Source: an uncultured Prevotella sp. (lineage in GTDB: Bacteria; Bacteroidota; Bacteroidia; Bacteroidales; Bacteroidaceae). Taken from it: 8,635 nt of DNA. Shown here piece after piece: positions 1-6,174 of this stretch (its first letter is position 1; every line of letters starts with the position of its first letter). Made by a program: the position numbers and the translations under genes. The stretch spans positions 1-8,635 of the forward strand of contig CAMQBP010000075.1 of the NCBI GenBank assembly GCA_946999025.1. The letters are read 5' to 3'. Under the pieces are notes generated by a model that saw only the letters and a list, made by a program, of their open reading frames with translations, had not been told where the DNA came from and searched no databases.

Positions 1-91
1 AGAGCGGCATCCGACTTGTCTCCGTGTGTTAGCCTTTGCAAACATAGTAACTTTTGATTTTATAAGTTAATACTCTTGTTTGTTTGCAGTT

Positions 92-100
92 GCAAAGGTA
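92..100 (-). promoter_or_regulatory. Promoter-like -7 box (TACCTTTGC), leftward
   Basis: The minus strand reads TACCTTTGC, matching the Bacteroidota -7 consensus TAnnTTTG. A GTTTC sequence about 17-18 bases upstream is only an imperfect -33 box. Thirteen of 14 bases (92-105) match the promoter box region before the WG-repeat gene (3331-3344), and both are followed by a spacer of 42-46 bp before an ATG. It would drive a gene leaving the window on the left. The downstream gene is not confirmed, so this is a motif match only. Confidence 0.35.
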
Positions 101-118
101 GGACTTTTTTCGTCCATG

Positions 119-148
119 AAACTGGGCGACTTGGTAAGTTGCCAGTTT
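119..148 (-). terminator. Bulged hairpin after the AAA+ gene, candidate terminator
   Basis: AAACTGG (119-125) pairs with CCAGTTT (142-148). After one bulged base (126) the stem continues through a C-G pair, a G-T pair and ACTT/AAGT, closing on a GGT loop, for 13 pairs in all. It lies about 100 bp past the AAA+ stop codon. No U-run follows directly on the minus strand, so it is not a textbook intrinsic terminator. It could instead be a structured 3' end or part of a regulatory RNA. Confidence 0.4.
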
Positions 149-205
149 ATGATGAACGAGAAAGGAATGTAACACTCTCATAATAAGCATTATACACAAT
201 TTCTC

Positions 206-240
206 CTTTGCCTACCTTTGTAACTCTTCTGTAATTTTCT
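206..240 (-). repeat. TTACA element, copy A
   Basis: Read on the minus strand, this 35-bp element starts with AGAAAATTACA, has a second TTACA exactly 11 bases after the first, and ends in GCAAAG. It begins 8 bp past the AAA+ stop codon. A second copy of identical length and spacing lies after the M48 protease gene (3445-3479); 25 of 35 positions agree, concentrated in the three blocks. The 11-base phasing places both TTACA words on one face of the DNA helix. Function is unknown: a protein-binding site, a transcript-end element or a dispersed intergenic repeat are all possible. Confidence 0.5.
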
Positions 241-248
241 CTACCACT

Positions 249-1982
249 TTATACATACGAGAAACCGATGGCAGGCCGTGCCTTCCTATTCTGTATGTTC
301 TCTTCGTGGCAATACTTCTGCACTTTACCATAGAGATTGTCGCTCTCACCGTAGAGAATGCTGTCCACCAACAGCTTGCGTGCAATGTTCTCTATCTGTC
401 CGCCGCTGAAGTCGTGTTCCTTGGCGATGTTCAGAGCCGCACCGTCTGTAAGAGCGGGGATGGCACTCTTCCATATCTCCTTCCGCACTGCGGGCGTAGG
501 CTTCTCGAAGCGGATTTTGTATAGGAACCGACGCTCAAAGGCCGAGTCCATATTGGTTTCGAGGTTGGTCGTGGCAATGAGGATGCCCTCGAAGTTCTCC
601 ATTTCCTGAAGGATGATGTTCTGTATGGAGTTGTGCATGCTGTCCACCGAGTGCTCCACCTTGTCGAGACGCTTGCCAATGATGGCGTCGGCCTCGTTGA
701 AGAGCAGAATCGGGCAGACTTCCTTCCCCTCTGCCGCAGCATGGTACTCGTCGAAGAGCGCCTTGACGTTCTTCTCCGTTTCACCCACATACATATCCTT
801 GAGCTGCGAGAAGTCCACTTGCATGATGTCGCGCCCCGTCTGCTTGGCGAGCTGCAACACCGTCTCGGTCTTGCCCGTGCCCGGTGCACCGTAGAACAGA
901 CAGGCAAAGCCCTGGCGCATGCCGTGCTGCTTGAGCCGTCGGCAGATTTGCTTGAACGACTTGATGGAAAGCAAATCAGTTAGGCGGTTCACCTGTGCCT
1001 CCACTTCCTTATCGTAGTAGAGATGCTTGGCGGCGATGGCCTTATGCTCCACCATGCTGCTTCCGTCACCGCCATAACGCTGTTTGAATTCACAGAGCAG
1101 CTGCTTGGTGGCTTTTCGTGTGAGCGTGATGCTATTCTTGTCTACCACGCCGTCGACAAAAGCATACTCTATGAGCTTGGCCCTCTGCAGATGGCTCCTT
1201 CCATTATGGATAGCTATGGCCAACATGTCGGCACTGAAATCTTCAAACAGGTGATCCAGTACCGTCAGTTCTAAACGCTTGCCATGAAACATCTCGAAGC
1301 AGGTCAGGCTGACGAGCAGTGCCCACTCGTCTTCATCGATACGCTCGCGCTGCTCAACGAGTCGCTGCGCCACCTTCAGGTGCATATTGTCTTTTGCCAG
1401 TGCTATAGCGTCCTCCGCAAACAAATGGCAGGGCTGCCCACAACTGTGCCACGTACGCATAAGTTCATCCATCTCACGCATGAATATATAAAACGAGAGT
1501 TTGCGCTTCCGCTTAGGTGAGAATGGGCGGTTTTTGCGCAAAGCCTCCAGACTCTCCTTGGGTACCTCGTAGGCTACGCCTGAATCCTTGTCATAATTAT
1601 GTGAATTCGAGCGGCGAATATACCGTTTTTCCTCAATGACATCAATATCCTCCTGATACTGGGCAAAGCGCACTATACGTGCCCCTGTATAGTTACAGAG
1701 GGCTTGCATGTCTATCTTCCATTTGTCATAGTTGTCGATGAATAACGAATAGAACACCGCCTGACTGGGAGAAATCTGCAAACGATTGCCGAGCCGTGTA
1801 GAGACAGGTGCAATCTGCTGAAAGAAGTCGTCACTCAACTTGCAGTCACGGGCGTGCTCTATCACAATCTCCATGAGCTGGAGCAGGTTCATTTTGTCCA
1901 ACTCGGCAGCTGTGGGAAGGTTGTACGACTTCAATGCAGTTTCACACATTGTCTCTTGCTTACTCATTTGTCTTACTGTCAT
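249..1982 (-). CDS. AAA+ ATPase with a helical N-terminal domain
   Basis: A 577-residue two-part protein. Residues about 31-300 form a mostly helical region that aligns with the whole 289-residue protein encoded at 7189-8058. Residues about 330-545 are a classical AAA ATPase domain: Walker A GAPGTGKT (365-372), pore-loop-like MYVG (397-400), Walker B ILLFNEAD (425-432), sensor 1 TTN (471-473), arginine-finger region AFERRF (481-486) and a sensor-2-like SGGQIEN (526-532). The Walker B acidic pair is Asn-Glu rather than Asp-Glu; the catalytic Glu430 is kept, so ATP hydrolysis is still expected. By family, such proteins form hexamers that thread or remodel protein substrates. No signal peptide or membrane segment is seen, so it should be cytoplasmic. 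The start at 1982 gives MTVRQM; the Met at residue 6 is an alternative. It is the last gene of the leftward series, 91 bp after the 234-residue gene. The substrate is unknown. Confidence 0.92.
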   Translation of the reverse strand: MTVRQMSKQETMCETALKSYNLPTAAELDKMNLLQLMEIVIEHARDCKLSDDFFQQIAPVSTRLGNRLQISPSQAVFYSLFIDNYDKWKIDMQALCNYTGARIVRFAQYQEDIDVIEEKRYIRRSNSHNYDKDSGVAYEVPKESLEALRKNRPFSPKRKRKLSFYIFMREMDELMRTWHSCGQPCHLFAEDAIALAKDNMHLKVAQRLVEQRERIDEDEWALLVSLTCFEMFHGKRLELTVLDHLFEDFSADMLAIAIHNGRSHLQRAKLIEYAFVDGVVDKNSITLTRKATKQLLCEFKQRYGGDGSSMVEHKAIAAKHLYYDKEVEAQVNRLTDLLSIKSFKQICRRLKQHGMRQGFACLFYGAPGTGKTETVLQLAKQTGRDIMQVDFSQLKDMYVGETEKNVKALFDEYHAAAEGKEVCPILLFNEADAIIGKRLDKVEHSVDSMHNSIQNIILQEMENFEGILIATTNLETNMDSAFERRFLYKIRFEKPTPAVRKEIWKSAIPALTDGAALNIAKEHDFSGGQIENIARKLLVDSILYGESDNLYGKVQKYCHEENIQNRKARPAIGFSYV

Positions 1983-2073
1983 TTGTATATTGTTTTCTGT
2001 TTGTTTCTATTCGTTGTAGGATTCTCTTATCTTATGCCGTTCGTCCTTTGCCGCGCAAGGGGCAGGATATACT

Positions 2074-2778
2074 TTAGAGAATACCCAACCTCTCGGCCAC
2101 CGTCTGCAGGTCGTCAGCTATGTAGCGAGCCTTGGCTTCATCATAACGGTTATTAATCTTGATGAAAGGAGGCCAATAGTTGATAAAGGTGAACAGTGCA
2201 TCTTTCTGCGTGTTGCCTTGCTCATCGACCGTGTTACAGCCGTTGGAGCCGCTCAACGGACTGCCATGAAAATGATAAACCAGTCTGATGCTACCATTCT
2301 CATCTCGCACTACAGCATTGTCAAGCGAATGTGTGTCGCTCCTTGTGTTCCTTCTCTCTCTCTCTTTGGCCTTCTGGTCCATGAGCTCCAGCCACTCAAG
2401 CCAGATACCAAGTGTGGGATTCATAAAGCCCGAACGCCCGGTGTAGAAGATACCGTTTCTGATGGGTACGGGGGACAGAAACATACGGCTATCGGCCATA
2501 ATCTCAGCGCGATGCTGGTAGAACGCCACAGCATGCTTCAAAAAGAAGGCTTCGGCGTCGTTGAACGTTTTCTTGTCTTTGATTTCGGCCTCTGTAAGAG
2601 GAGCTTTCGTTGGAGCTGCCTTGAGAGCGAGATACTTGCCGGTGGTGTCGAGCTTCAGTTCGTCTGCTGGTACGTCTTCTGGTGCGTCTGGCTTCAATGC
2701 GCAGTCTAAAACGGCTCCGTTAAGGAGTACGATTTTCCCTTCGGGATGAACAAACTCTGGTTCTTGTTCTTGTATCAT
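2074..2778 (-). CDS. Hypothetical protein, 234 residues
   Basis: I do not recognise a named family. The protein is soluble, without signal peptide or membrane segment. The first 65 residues are acidic and Pro/Ala-rich and may be a linker or tail. Residues 70-135 are helical and aromatic (AFFLKHAVAFYQHR, then IFYTGRSGFMNPTLGIWLEWLELM). A charged stretch, KAKERERRN (136-144), follows. The C-terminal part has a compact, probably conserved block: VYHFHGSPLSGSNGCNTVDE (167-186), then FINYWPPFIKINNRYDEAK (198-216). Those aromatic and Gly/Ser/Asn/Cys clusters look like a small folded domain, perhaps a binding module. It sits between the broken WG-repeat gene and the AAA+ gene, with a strong hairpin in its 5' leader. 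A role as adaptor or substrate of the AAA+ protein is only a guess from position. Confidence 0.8.
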   Translation of the reverse strand: MIQEQEPEFVHPEGKIVLLNGAVLDCALKPDAPEDVPADELKLDTTGKYLALKAAPTKAPLTEAEIKDKKTFNDAEAFFLKHAVAFYQHRAEIMADSRMFLSPVPIRNGIFYTGRSGFMNPTLGIWLEWLELMDQKAKERERRNTRSDTHSLDNAVVRDENGSIRLVYHFHGSPLSGSNGCNTVDEQGNTQKDALFTFINYWPPFIKINNRYDEAKARYIADDLQTVAERLGIL

Positions 2779-2824
2779 ATTAGTGATATTTATAAGTTTG
2801 ACAATTCGTTTTGAAAAGAGTCTC

Positions 2825-2853
2825 CCACTGCTTGCTTTTCAGCAAACAGCTGG
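2825..2853 (-). terminator. Strong GAAA-loop hairpin between two genes
   Basis: On the minus strand CCA, one bulged G, then CTGTTTGCT pairs with AGCAAGCAG and TGG around a GAAA tetraloop. That gives 12 pairs including one G-U. A short U-run (CTCTTTT) begins about 5 bases after the stem, so it could be a weak intrinsic terminator for the WG-repeat gene. It also sits 46 bp before the ATG of the 234-residue gene, where no separate promoter is obvious. It could therefore act as an attenuator, an mRNA stability element or a translation-control hairpin. Confidence 0.45.
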
Positions 2854-2911
2854 CAGGACTTGTATGATAATATATAGTAACGCTTGGTAATGTGGTGGCT
2901 GGAATTCAGTG

Positions 2912-3289
2912 TTAATCACCTTGATCCCATCCCCAGTAGGCTTCCTCCTCATTCTCTGTGAGGTGCATATCTTCTGCGAAGTATCCTTTTTTGTCACCGA
3001 TTCACACATAGAAAGCCTCATCGGGTTCGGTGATGAGGAACTCGTCGATGACAGCTGGGATAATAGTTCTGTCGGTATACATCACGCCTTGCTTCTGTCC
3101 TATACTATAGGTCATGACGACTCCGCCTTGGTAGGTAATGTCGTTGCAGATGCAGTCGAGAATGACCTTACCTTTACTGTCAATCATACCTCTCTTATCA
3201 CCCTTTTGAGTGATATAAAAGGGACTGAACAGGTCCTTTACTATGTCGGTGTACTCGGGGTGCTGGGCTTTCAGATTTTCAATCTTCAT
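2912..3289 (-). pseudogene. WG-repeat protein interrupted by in-frame TGA
   Basis: The reading frame starts at 3289 (MKIENLKAQHPEY), runs 95 codons to a TGA at 3004-3002, then continues in the same frame for 29 sensible codons to TAA at 2914-2912. Three WG-type units are visible: GDKRGMID (from 30), GQKQGVMY (from 64) and, after the TGA, GDKKGYF (from 98). They are spaced exactly 34 codons apart, so the stop lies inside one continuous repeat protein of 125 codons. A single C-to-T change in CGA (Arg) would produce it. WG-containing repeats are beta-rich binding modules common in Bacteroidota. As it stands the product would lose its third repeat. Nonsense mutation, sequencing error and read-through cannot be separated here. 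It has its own promoter-like box 42 bp upstream. Confidence 0.8.
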
Positions 3290-3330
3290 GTTAGCTTTGT
3301 TTTATGGTTTAACTTTCTTGTTTTGACGAT

Positions 3331-3339
3331 GCAAAGGTA
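3331..3339 (-). promoter_or_regulatory. Promoter -7 box (TACCTTTGC) for the WG-repeat gene
   Basis: TACCTTTGC on the minus strand fits the Bacteroidota -7 consensus TAnnTTTG and lies 42 bp before the ATG of the WG-repeat gene, implying a leader of roughly 35 bases. No good -33 TTTG is seen at the usual spacing. The surrounding 210-bp spacer separates the M48 gene from the WG-repeat gene, so this probably starts a second transcript covering the WG-repeat, 234-residue and AAA+ genes. Confidence 0.5.
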
Positions 3340-3444
3340 CGACTAAACTATGACTTCGTTTTGGCTTACTTTGCAAGTCGCGATTTTTTAAGATATTACG
3401 TTGTTACGTATATTGTTGATTATATGGTATTTACAAACTTACGG

Positions 3445-3479
3445 CTTTGCGACTATCTGTAATTGGTTTGTAATTTTCT
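3445..3479 (-). repeat. TTACA element, copy B
   Basis: This copy starts 20 bp past the M48 protease stop codon. On the minus strand it reads AGAAAATTACA, then a second TTACA 11 bases on, then GCAAAG, with the same 35-bp length as copy A at 206-240. It lies upstream of the WG-repeat promoter box (3331-3339), so it could affect the end of one transcript or the start of the next. Confidence 0.5.
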
Positions 3480-3499
3480 GGGATTCTCCATCTCCTTTA

Positions 3500-4507
3500 C
3501 TAATAGCTTTCTGCCAATCGGATGCGCTCTTCGATGTCGGGATGAGTGTCGAACAGATGCTCTATCCAACCGAACATAGGGTGGCTGCCCATGGCTTTGT
3601 GATAGAAAAACAATTGGGCAATATCCTCTCTGGCAATGTCGCCAAGGGCTGGCCTACCCGATATGATGCGCAGGGCCTCGGCAAGCGACTGTGAATCGCT
3701 GGTGAGCATCACGCTACCTGCATCAGCAAGGTATTCACGCTTACGGGATAGGGAGAAATGGGTGATGAGCGTAAAGAAGTAGGTAACACCGACAAAACCT
3801 CCGATCACGACTAAGAACACCAATCCAATGATCATGATGATGGTATCTTCGTCCTTCGACTTCTTCGAGTCCCCATCGGATGCTATCAGCCCTATCCCAA
3901 ACAGGAGGACCAACAGCGAGGCATAATAGAGGATGCCTACAAAGATGATGGAGACGATGGCCAACCGTGTGTCGTGATTACGGATATGCGAGAGTTCATG
4001 CCCCAACACGGCAGACAGTTGACGGTCGTTCAGCTTACTGAGCAGTCCCGTGGTGACGGCAATGGTATAGTTCTTCTCGTTGATGCCACAGGCGTAGGCA
4101 TTCATTTCGGGGGTGTCAATGATGTCAAGGCTTGGCATAGGCATACCCGCCGAAAGCGTGAGCTGCTTCATCAGCCGTGTGAGGCGTGTGAGCTGCTTGC
4201 CTTCCGCCATGGGACGGGCACCGGTGGCTCGCCGTACCATCTCCACATTATAGAAATAGGCAATGACAAACCATAGACCGACGATTCCCAACACCCACGG
4301 CAGCACCGAAAGCATACTCTCGTTCACCTCCGACCAATGCACAAAGTGCTCCGTCTCGTCACCGTCATGCCGTGTGTTGCCGAGATAGTTGAAGGTGACG
4401 GTGAGTGACCACACCAACAGAATGATGTATGTGGGGAACATGGAAAGAAGAAACCACGTCTTACGTCGGTTGTCTCTGATTTGCTGTTGTAAACTTACGA
4501 ATGTCAT
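3500..4507 (-). CDS. M48 family metalloprotease, HtpX-like
   Basis: A 335-residue integral-membrane zinc protease. The zinc-binding motif HELSH is at 170-174 (His170, Glu171, His174), and the likely third ligand is Glu258 in SRKREYLAD (254-261). A conserved tail THPDIEERI is at 321-329. Four membrane segments are apparent at about 18-38, 66-87, 184-208 and 223-246. The catalytic motif falls between the second and third, on the cytoplasmic side in this family. The N-terminus (QQQIRDNRRKTW) is typical of HtpX-like proteins. At 335 residues it is longer than E. coli HtpX (about 290), the extra length lying in the first extramembrane loop and in a charged stretch at 211-221. HtpX proteases degrade damaged membrane proteins. 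lemA lies 15 bp upstream, a pairing seen in many bacteria, so the two are probably co-transcribed. The gene appears intact. Confidence 0.93.
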   Translation of the reverse strand: MTFVSLQQQIRDNRRKTWFLLSMFPTYIILLVWSLTVTFNYLGNTRHDGDETEHFVHWSEVNESMLSVLPWVLGIVGLWFVIAYFYNVEMVRRATGARPMAEGKQLTRLTRLMKQLTLSAGMPMPSLDIIDTPEMNAYACGINEKNYTIAVTTGLLSKLNDRQLSAVLGHELSHIRNHDTRLAIVSIIFVGILYYASLLVLLFGIGLIASDGDSKKSKDEDTIIMIIGLVFLVVIGGFVGVTYFFTLITHFSLSRKREYLADAGSVMLTSDSQSLAEALRIISGRPALGDIAREDIAQLFFYHKAMGSHPMFGWIEHLFDTHPDIEERIRLAESY

Positions 4508-4522
4508 ATGCTGTGTCTGTTA

Positions 4523-5086
4523 TTAAAATTTTACTTCTGCCGGTTTGTCCAATTCTCTGCGTTCTTCTTCGCCCACGTCAAACATGGTCTCGCGTCTGAA
4601 ACCGAAATGAGAGGCGAGCAGATTGCTCGGAAAGGTCTCCACGGCATTGTTGTACTCACGTGTCGCCGAGTTGAAGAATCGTCTGACGGCACTCAGGTTG
4701 TACTCTATCTCGGAGAGTTGCGACTGCAACTGCAGAAAGCCTTGGTTCGCTTTCAGGTCGGGGTACCGTTCCAACACCACCTTCAGCCCCGAGAGCAGAT
4801 GGGTGAGGTTGTTTTCTGCCTGTACCTTCTCCGACACGCTGCTTGCCTTGATAGCTGCAGAACGGGCCTCGATGACACGCTGCAGCGTATCGCGCTCATA
4901 TATGGCATAGCCCTTCACCGTCTCTACAAGATTGGGTATCAGGTCGTGCCGCAGTTTGAGTTGTACATCGATATTACTGAAGGCATTCTCACGGTTGTTA
5001 CGCAGCTCAACGAGCGTGTTGTACAGGCTGACGAGCCATAGCACAAGGATGGCGATAACGGCTAAAAAGAGGATATATTTGAACAT
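4523..5086 (-). CDS. LemA family protein
   Basis: A 187-residue protein with one N-terminal membrane segment (about 3-21) and a helical extramembrane domain. Family hallmarks are present: YNTLVELRN (22-30), then AFSNIDVQLKLRHDLIPNLV (35-54), and later YPDLKANQGFLQLQSQLSEI (108-127), with FFNSATREYNNAVETFPSNL (137-156) near the end. The length is normal for LemA. Its molecular function is poorly defined; LemA is widely encoded beside HtpX-type M48 proteases, as here, and may help position or regulate that protease. The start at 5086 puts the hydrophobic segment directly at the N-terminus. The upstream gene is the small 85-residue protein, 51 bp away. The gene appears intact. Confidence 0.95.
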   Translation of the reverse strand: MFKYILFLAVIAILVLWLVSLYNTLVELRNNRENAFSNIDVQLKLRHDLIPNLVETVKGYAIYERDTLQRVIEARSAAIKASSVSEKVQAENNLTHLLSGLKVVLERYPDLKANQGFLQLQSQLSEIEYNLSAVRRFFNSATREYNNAVETFPSNLLASHFGFRRETMFDVGEEERRELDKPAEVKF

Positions 5087-5137
5087 AATTGGTGATGTTT
5101 AAGTTTGAAATATGGGTGTATCTCTCTGCTGAATACC

Positions 5138-5395
5138 TTACATAGCGTGATACTTGTCAAGCAGTTCTTGGATTTCCTTGAAATCACCTTCCAAATACCC
5201 ATTGCGATATGCCTCAATTCCACCATTAAAGAACCCCTTAAAACCGCTTGCGTTTTCATAACGCTTATGTGGTGTGAACGTTCCGCAGAGTTGATAATCC
5301 TCGTCAAGATGCAAGGTTTCGTAGAGCCACTTGCTGGCTGTGCGGTTGTAACTCTCGATCTTCTTGTTGATCTTCTTCAGAATTTTTTCTTTCAT
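5138..5395 (-). CDS. Small hypothetical protein, TLHLDED family, intact copy
   Basis: From the ATG at 5395 this encodes 85 residues beginning MKEKILKKINKK. A frame extension to a TTG at 5422 exists. The ATG is preferred because it gives nearly the same length as the tandem paralogue at 5431-5690 (about 86 residues when repaired). The N-terminal third is a basic helix. The centre carries ETLHLDEDYQLCGTF, shared in form with the neighbour (STLHLDEDDKLCGFF). The C-terminal part is aromatic, glycine-rich and then acidic-helical, ending LLDKYHAM. No membrane segment or known domain is recognised. It sits between its broken paralogue and lemA and is probably co-transcribed with both. Function unknown. 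Confidence 0.72.
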   Translation of the reverse strand: MKEKILKKINKKIESYNRTASKWLYETLHLDEDYQLCGTFTPHKRYENASGFKGFFNGGIEAYRNGYLEGDFKEIQELLDKYHAM

Positions 5396-5430
5396 GTCTG
5401 TGTATTTTATTAAATTAAACAATCGATAAC

Positions 5431-5690
5431 TTATCTTTCATAGGCTTGCATAAGTTCCACTATGCAGTGGTATTCCCGTGCGAGCCACCGGTTGCGTCGC
5501 CGCTCCCGATGTCGGAGCAGCCAACCAAGTATGCCATGGCGGTCTGCATACTGCTCCTTGGACTTGAAGAATCCGCAGAGCTTGTCGTCCTCGTCAAGGT
5601 GGAGGGTGGATAATTCCAGTAGATGGAACGGATGTTGTATCTTATGATTCGCTTTAAAGCTTCTTTCCTAATCTGTGCCTTGGTCATCAT
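5431..5690 (-). pseudogene. Frameshifted paralogue of the 85-residue protein
   Basis: An ATG at 5690 opens MMTKAQIRKEALKRIIRYN and runs to SIYWNY, which aligns with KKIESYN...SKWLY of the downstream paralogue. The homology then continues in another frame as LSTLHLDEDDKLCGFF and on to LMQAYER and TAA at 5433-5431. The join lies near 5620, at TGGAATTATCC on the minus strand. One base is missing there relative to the paralogue alignment, for example an A in the AA run. Repaired, the protein would be about 86 residues. The start is 13 bp after the upstream 156-residue gene and the end is 35 bp before the intact copy. A true deletion, a sequencing error or programmed frameshifting could each explain it; mutation or error is likeliest. 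Confidence 0.75.
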
Positions 5691-5703
5691 TTGTCGTTGT
5701 CTT

Positions 5704-6174
5704 TCAGGTTGGAAATTCATACTTGTCGGGCTGCTCGTCATAGCCGAAGACGGCCTGAACGATGAAGCAATACCGCTCACTGGGATGGGTGCCTAAAGCC
5801 CATTCCACAGGACAGCCTTGGGGAAGGATGTCGAACAGGCTACGGATTTGCTCGGTCTGCATCTGTCTGAACTCGTCAAGGTCGCGGGCCACCAGTTGTA
5901 TGATGGCTCTCTTGGCGGTACGAATCTCGGGGGCAAGTACCTTTAAGGTAGGTGCAAGCTGCTCGAAACTCGACACGCGGCAGAGACTCTTGCCCACAAA
6001 CCTACTTTCGTCTACAAGCTGGTCGATGCTCTTCTGACTTACGGGTATCAGTGATGTCTTGGCCGTACCGTTGAAGGTCTTGTAAGTAAAGCCTTTCCAA
6101 AACCTTCTCGACGGTTCGCTGATCACTTCTCCGAGGGTCAGCACCAGTTCTTTTGTTAAAACCATACTATTCAT
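5704..6174 (-). CDS. Hypothetical protein, 156 residues
   Basis: I do not recognise it securely. The start at 6174 (MNSMVLTKEL) overlaps the end of the upstream gene by 8 bp; a second ATG at 6165 lies one base past that stop, and either could be used. Residues 85-118 form a long helix (RTAKRAIIQLVARDLDEFRQ onward), followed by a strand-like segment, CPVEWALGTHPSERYCFIVQ (121-140), ending AVFGY. A helix followed by hydrophobic strands around a WALG-type turn resembles the C-terminal half of FtsZ/tubulin-like proteins. No GTP-binding motif (GGGTGTG) exists here or in its neighbour, so this is a weak fold impression only. The overlap implies translational coupling with the 314-residue protein and a likely shared complex. 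It is soluble, without signal peptide. Confidence 0.78.
   Translation of the reverse strand: MNSMVLTKELVLTLGEVISEPSRRFWKGFTYKTFNGTAKTSLIPVSQKSIDQLVDESRFVGKSLCRVSSFEQLAPTLKVLAPEIRTAKRAIIQLVARDLDEFRQMQTEQIRSLFDILPQGCPVEWALGTHPSERYCFIVQAVFGYDEQPDKYEFPT

Larger units (their letters stand above)
1..248. other. Left intergenic region with structured elements
   Basis: No complete gene is visible in this AT-rich stretch. It holds a leftward promoter-like box (92-100), a bulged hairpin (119-148) and a TTACA element (206-240), each listed separately. A second small palindrome, GGAC/GTCC around a T-run, lies at 101-115. Two edge readings compete. On the plus strand, bases 3-32 are open and read SGIRLVSVC then TAG, which would be the tail of a convergent gene. 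On the minus strand an ATG at 45-43 stays open to the edge, reading MFAKANTRRQVGCRS, about 46 bp after the promoter-like box. Neither is long enough to call. Confidence 0.6.

Noticed and set aside
1..30. tRNA-like AGAGCGGCATCCGACTTGTC at the left edge
   Set aside because: The bases after AGAGC do not form a pairing anticodon stem, so it is not a tRNA fragment.
1..32. Plus-strand tail SGIRLVSVC followed by TAG
   Set aside because: Nine codons at the window edge cannot establish a gene, although they look like a plausible protein C-terminus; a competing minus-strand frame is also open.
2218..2709. 163-codon plus-strand frame opposite the 234-residue gene
   Set aside because: It is antisense to a better-supported minus-strand gene, has no recognisable domain, and no other gene in the window runs rightward.
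2839..3021. 60-codon minus-strand frame beginning MRLSMCESVTKK
   Set aside because: It is an out-of-frame shadow over the 3' end of the WG-repeat gene; the true continuation past the TGA in the WG frame explains this DNA.
3397..3410. Small dyad TACGT-TGTT-ACGTA upstream of the WG-repeat promoter box
   Set aside because: Only five pairs in an AT-rich spacer, with mismatches just outside; too weak to call an operator.
5460..5780. 106-codon frame covering the broken small gene and the end of the 156-residue gene
   Set aside because: Only the part from 5690 to about 5620 is genuine; the rest is Ser/Thr-rich out-of-frame sequence at both ends.
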